Below, piece by piece: positions 63,802 to 64,000 of a stretch of 64,000 nucleotides of DNA; position 1 is the stretch's first letter; each line of letters starts with the position of its first letter. The position numbers and the translations under genes are program-made. The notes below the pieces were generated by a model. That model had not been told where the DNA came from and searched no databases. It saw only the letters and a program-made list of their open reading frames with translations. Source of the DNA: Nostoc sp. FACHB-892 (GTDB lineage: Bacteria > Cyanobacteriota > Cyanobacteriia > Cyanobacteriales > Nostocaceae); NCBI RefSeq assembly GCF_014698795.1, contig NZ_JACJTR010000020.1, positions 82,914 to 146,913 on the forward strand, read 5' to 3'.

Positions 63802-63999
63802 TCAGTTAAGGCTAGAAAGCTGATTAGTGATATGAAATTTCGGAGCTTCTACTCGTTGTCCAGTACCTCTGTGTTGCGGTTTTTTAGAGCGAAACTTTGA
63901 TACAGGTTTTTTCACAACTCTGGGATTAACACGGTGAACACGTTCAGGTAACAACGTATTTAAAATCTCGACAATTAACCAATCGAAAAAAAGGGGAAT
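63802..63999 (-). mobile_element. Transposase C-terminal fragment (runs off the window)
   Basis: The minus strand is open from the window edge to a stop at 63802. The tail reads IPLFFDWLIVEILNTLLPERVHR, then VNPRVVKKPVSKFRSKKPQHRG, close to the C terminus of IS4-type transposases common in Nostoc (NPRVVKRK-style ending). The rest lies outside, so intact versus decayed cannot be judged. The family is assigned from this tail only. Confidence 0.6.
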
Positions 64000-64000
64000 T

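Overview
The window comes from a cyanobacterium, almost certainly a filamentous Nostoc/Anabaena-type member of the Nostocales. The evidence is photosystem I genes (psaF, psaJ, psaL), NDH-1 subunit ndhB, ferredoxin-dependent glutamate synthase, an RNase E tail with the cyanobacterial Arg-rich end, very frequent GCGATCGC (HIP1) octamers, heptameric tandem repeats (GTTAGGA, TCATTGG, GGGGAGT types) in the gaps, and small palindromic repeats typical of Nostoc. Most of the window is ordinary chromosomal core.

Layout. 0-11 kb: the 3' end of rne, then rnhB, a DUF1997 gene, pheA, a Lon-N-domain gene, the leftward str operon (rpsL-rpsG-fusA-tuf-rpsJ), an A-type Fe-S carrier and a cupin. 11-23 kb: a secreted phosphodiester glycosidase-like protein, Fd-GOGAT, a methyltransferase, a NodB-type deacetylase, a 1.7 kb gene-free stretch with a structured repeat-like island, and lepB. 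23-32 kb: a helix-hairpin-helix protein, a TM2/SHOCT protein, a J-domain/TPR protein, DUF1825, a class A PBP, then tyrS-pyrF-hypothetical and remA-gmk. 32-43 kb: psaF-psaJ-psaL, tsaD, an alpha/beta hydrolase, an ACT-type protein, GNAT, tRNA-Pro(UGG), a Tic22-like protein, prmC and tsaC/sua5, a degenerate histidine kinase, a second GNAT. 43-50 kb: a small membrane protein, secF-secD and pdhB, then a 1.8 kb accessory patch (a coupled DUF6888/DUF6887-like pair, a 42-residue membrane peptide, a broken CHAT-protease gene and a perfect 27-bp-arm palindrome), then hemB. 50-58 kb: DUF4870, prfC, a TPR/M48-like protein without its zinc ligands, an RRM protein behind a long leader with a switch-like terminator, sufE, an alpha/beta hydrolase. 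58-62 kb: a divergent zinc-starvation (Zur) locus. 62-64 kb: ndhB with a strong terminator, then the C-terminal end of a transposase that runs off the window.

Working groups: translation (five str-operon genes, tyrS, prfC, prmC, tsaC, tsaD, tRNA-Pro), photosynthetic electron transport (psaFJL, ndhB), protein export (secDF, lepB), cell wall and envelope (PBP1, NodB), nitrogen assimilation (Fd-GOGAT), Fe-S assembly (A-type carrier, sufE) and zinc homeostasis.

The best candidates for something not well described are: (i) the attenuator/sRNA-like element at 54.9-55.07 kb, where mutually exclusive helices surround a strong intrinsic terminator; (ii) the Zur-box locus joining a His-rich PEP-CTERM protein, a COG0523 GTPase, a WD40 protein and a small exported Cys-motif peptide; (iii) the translationally coupled two-gene pair at 47.4-47.8 kb with its membrane-peptide and CHAT neighbours; (iv) the hairpin set upstream of hemB; and (v) the structured island at 22.1-22.35 kb.
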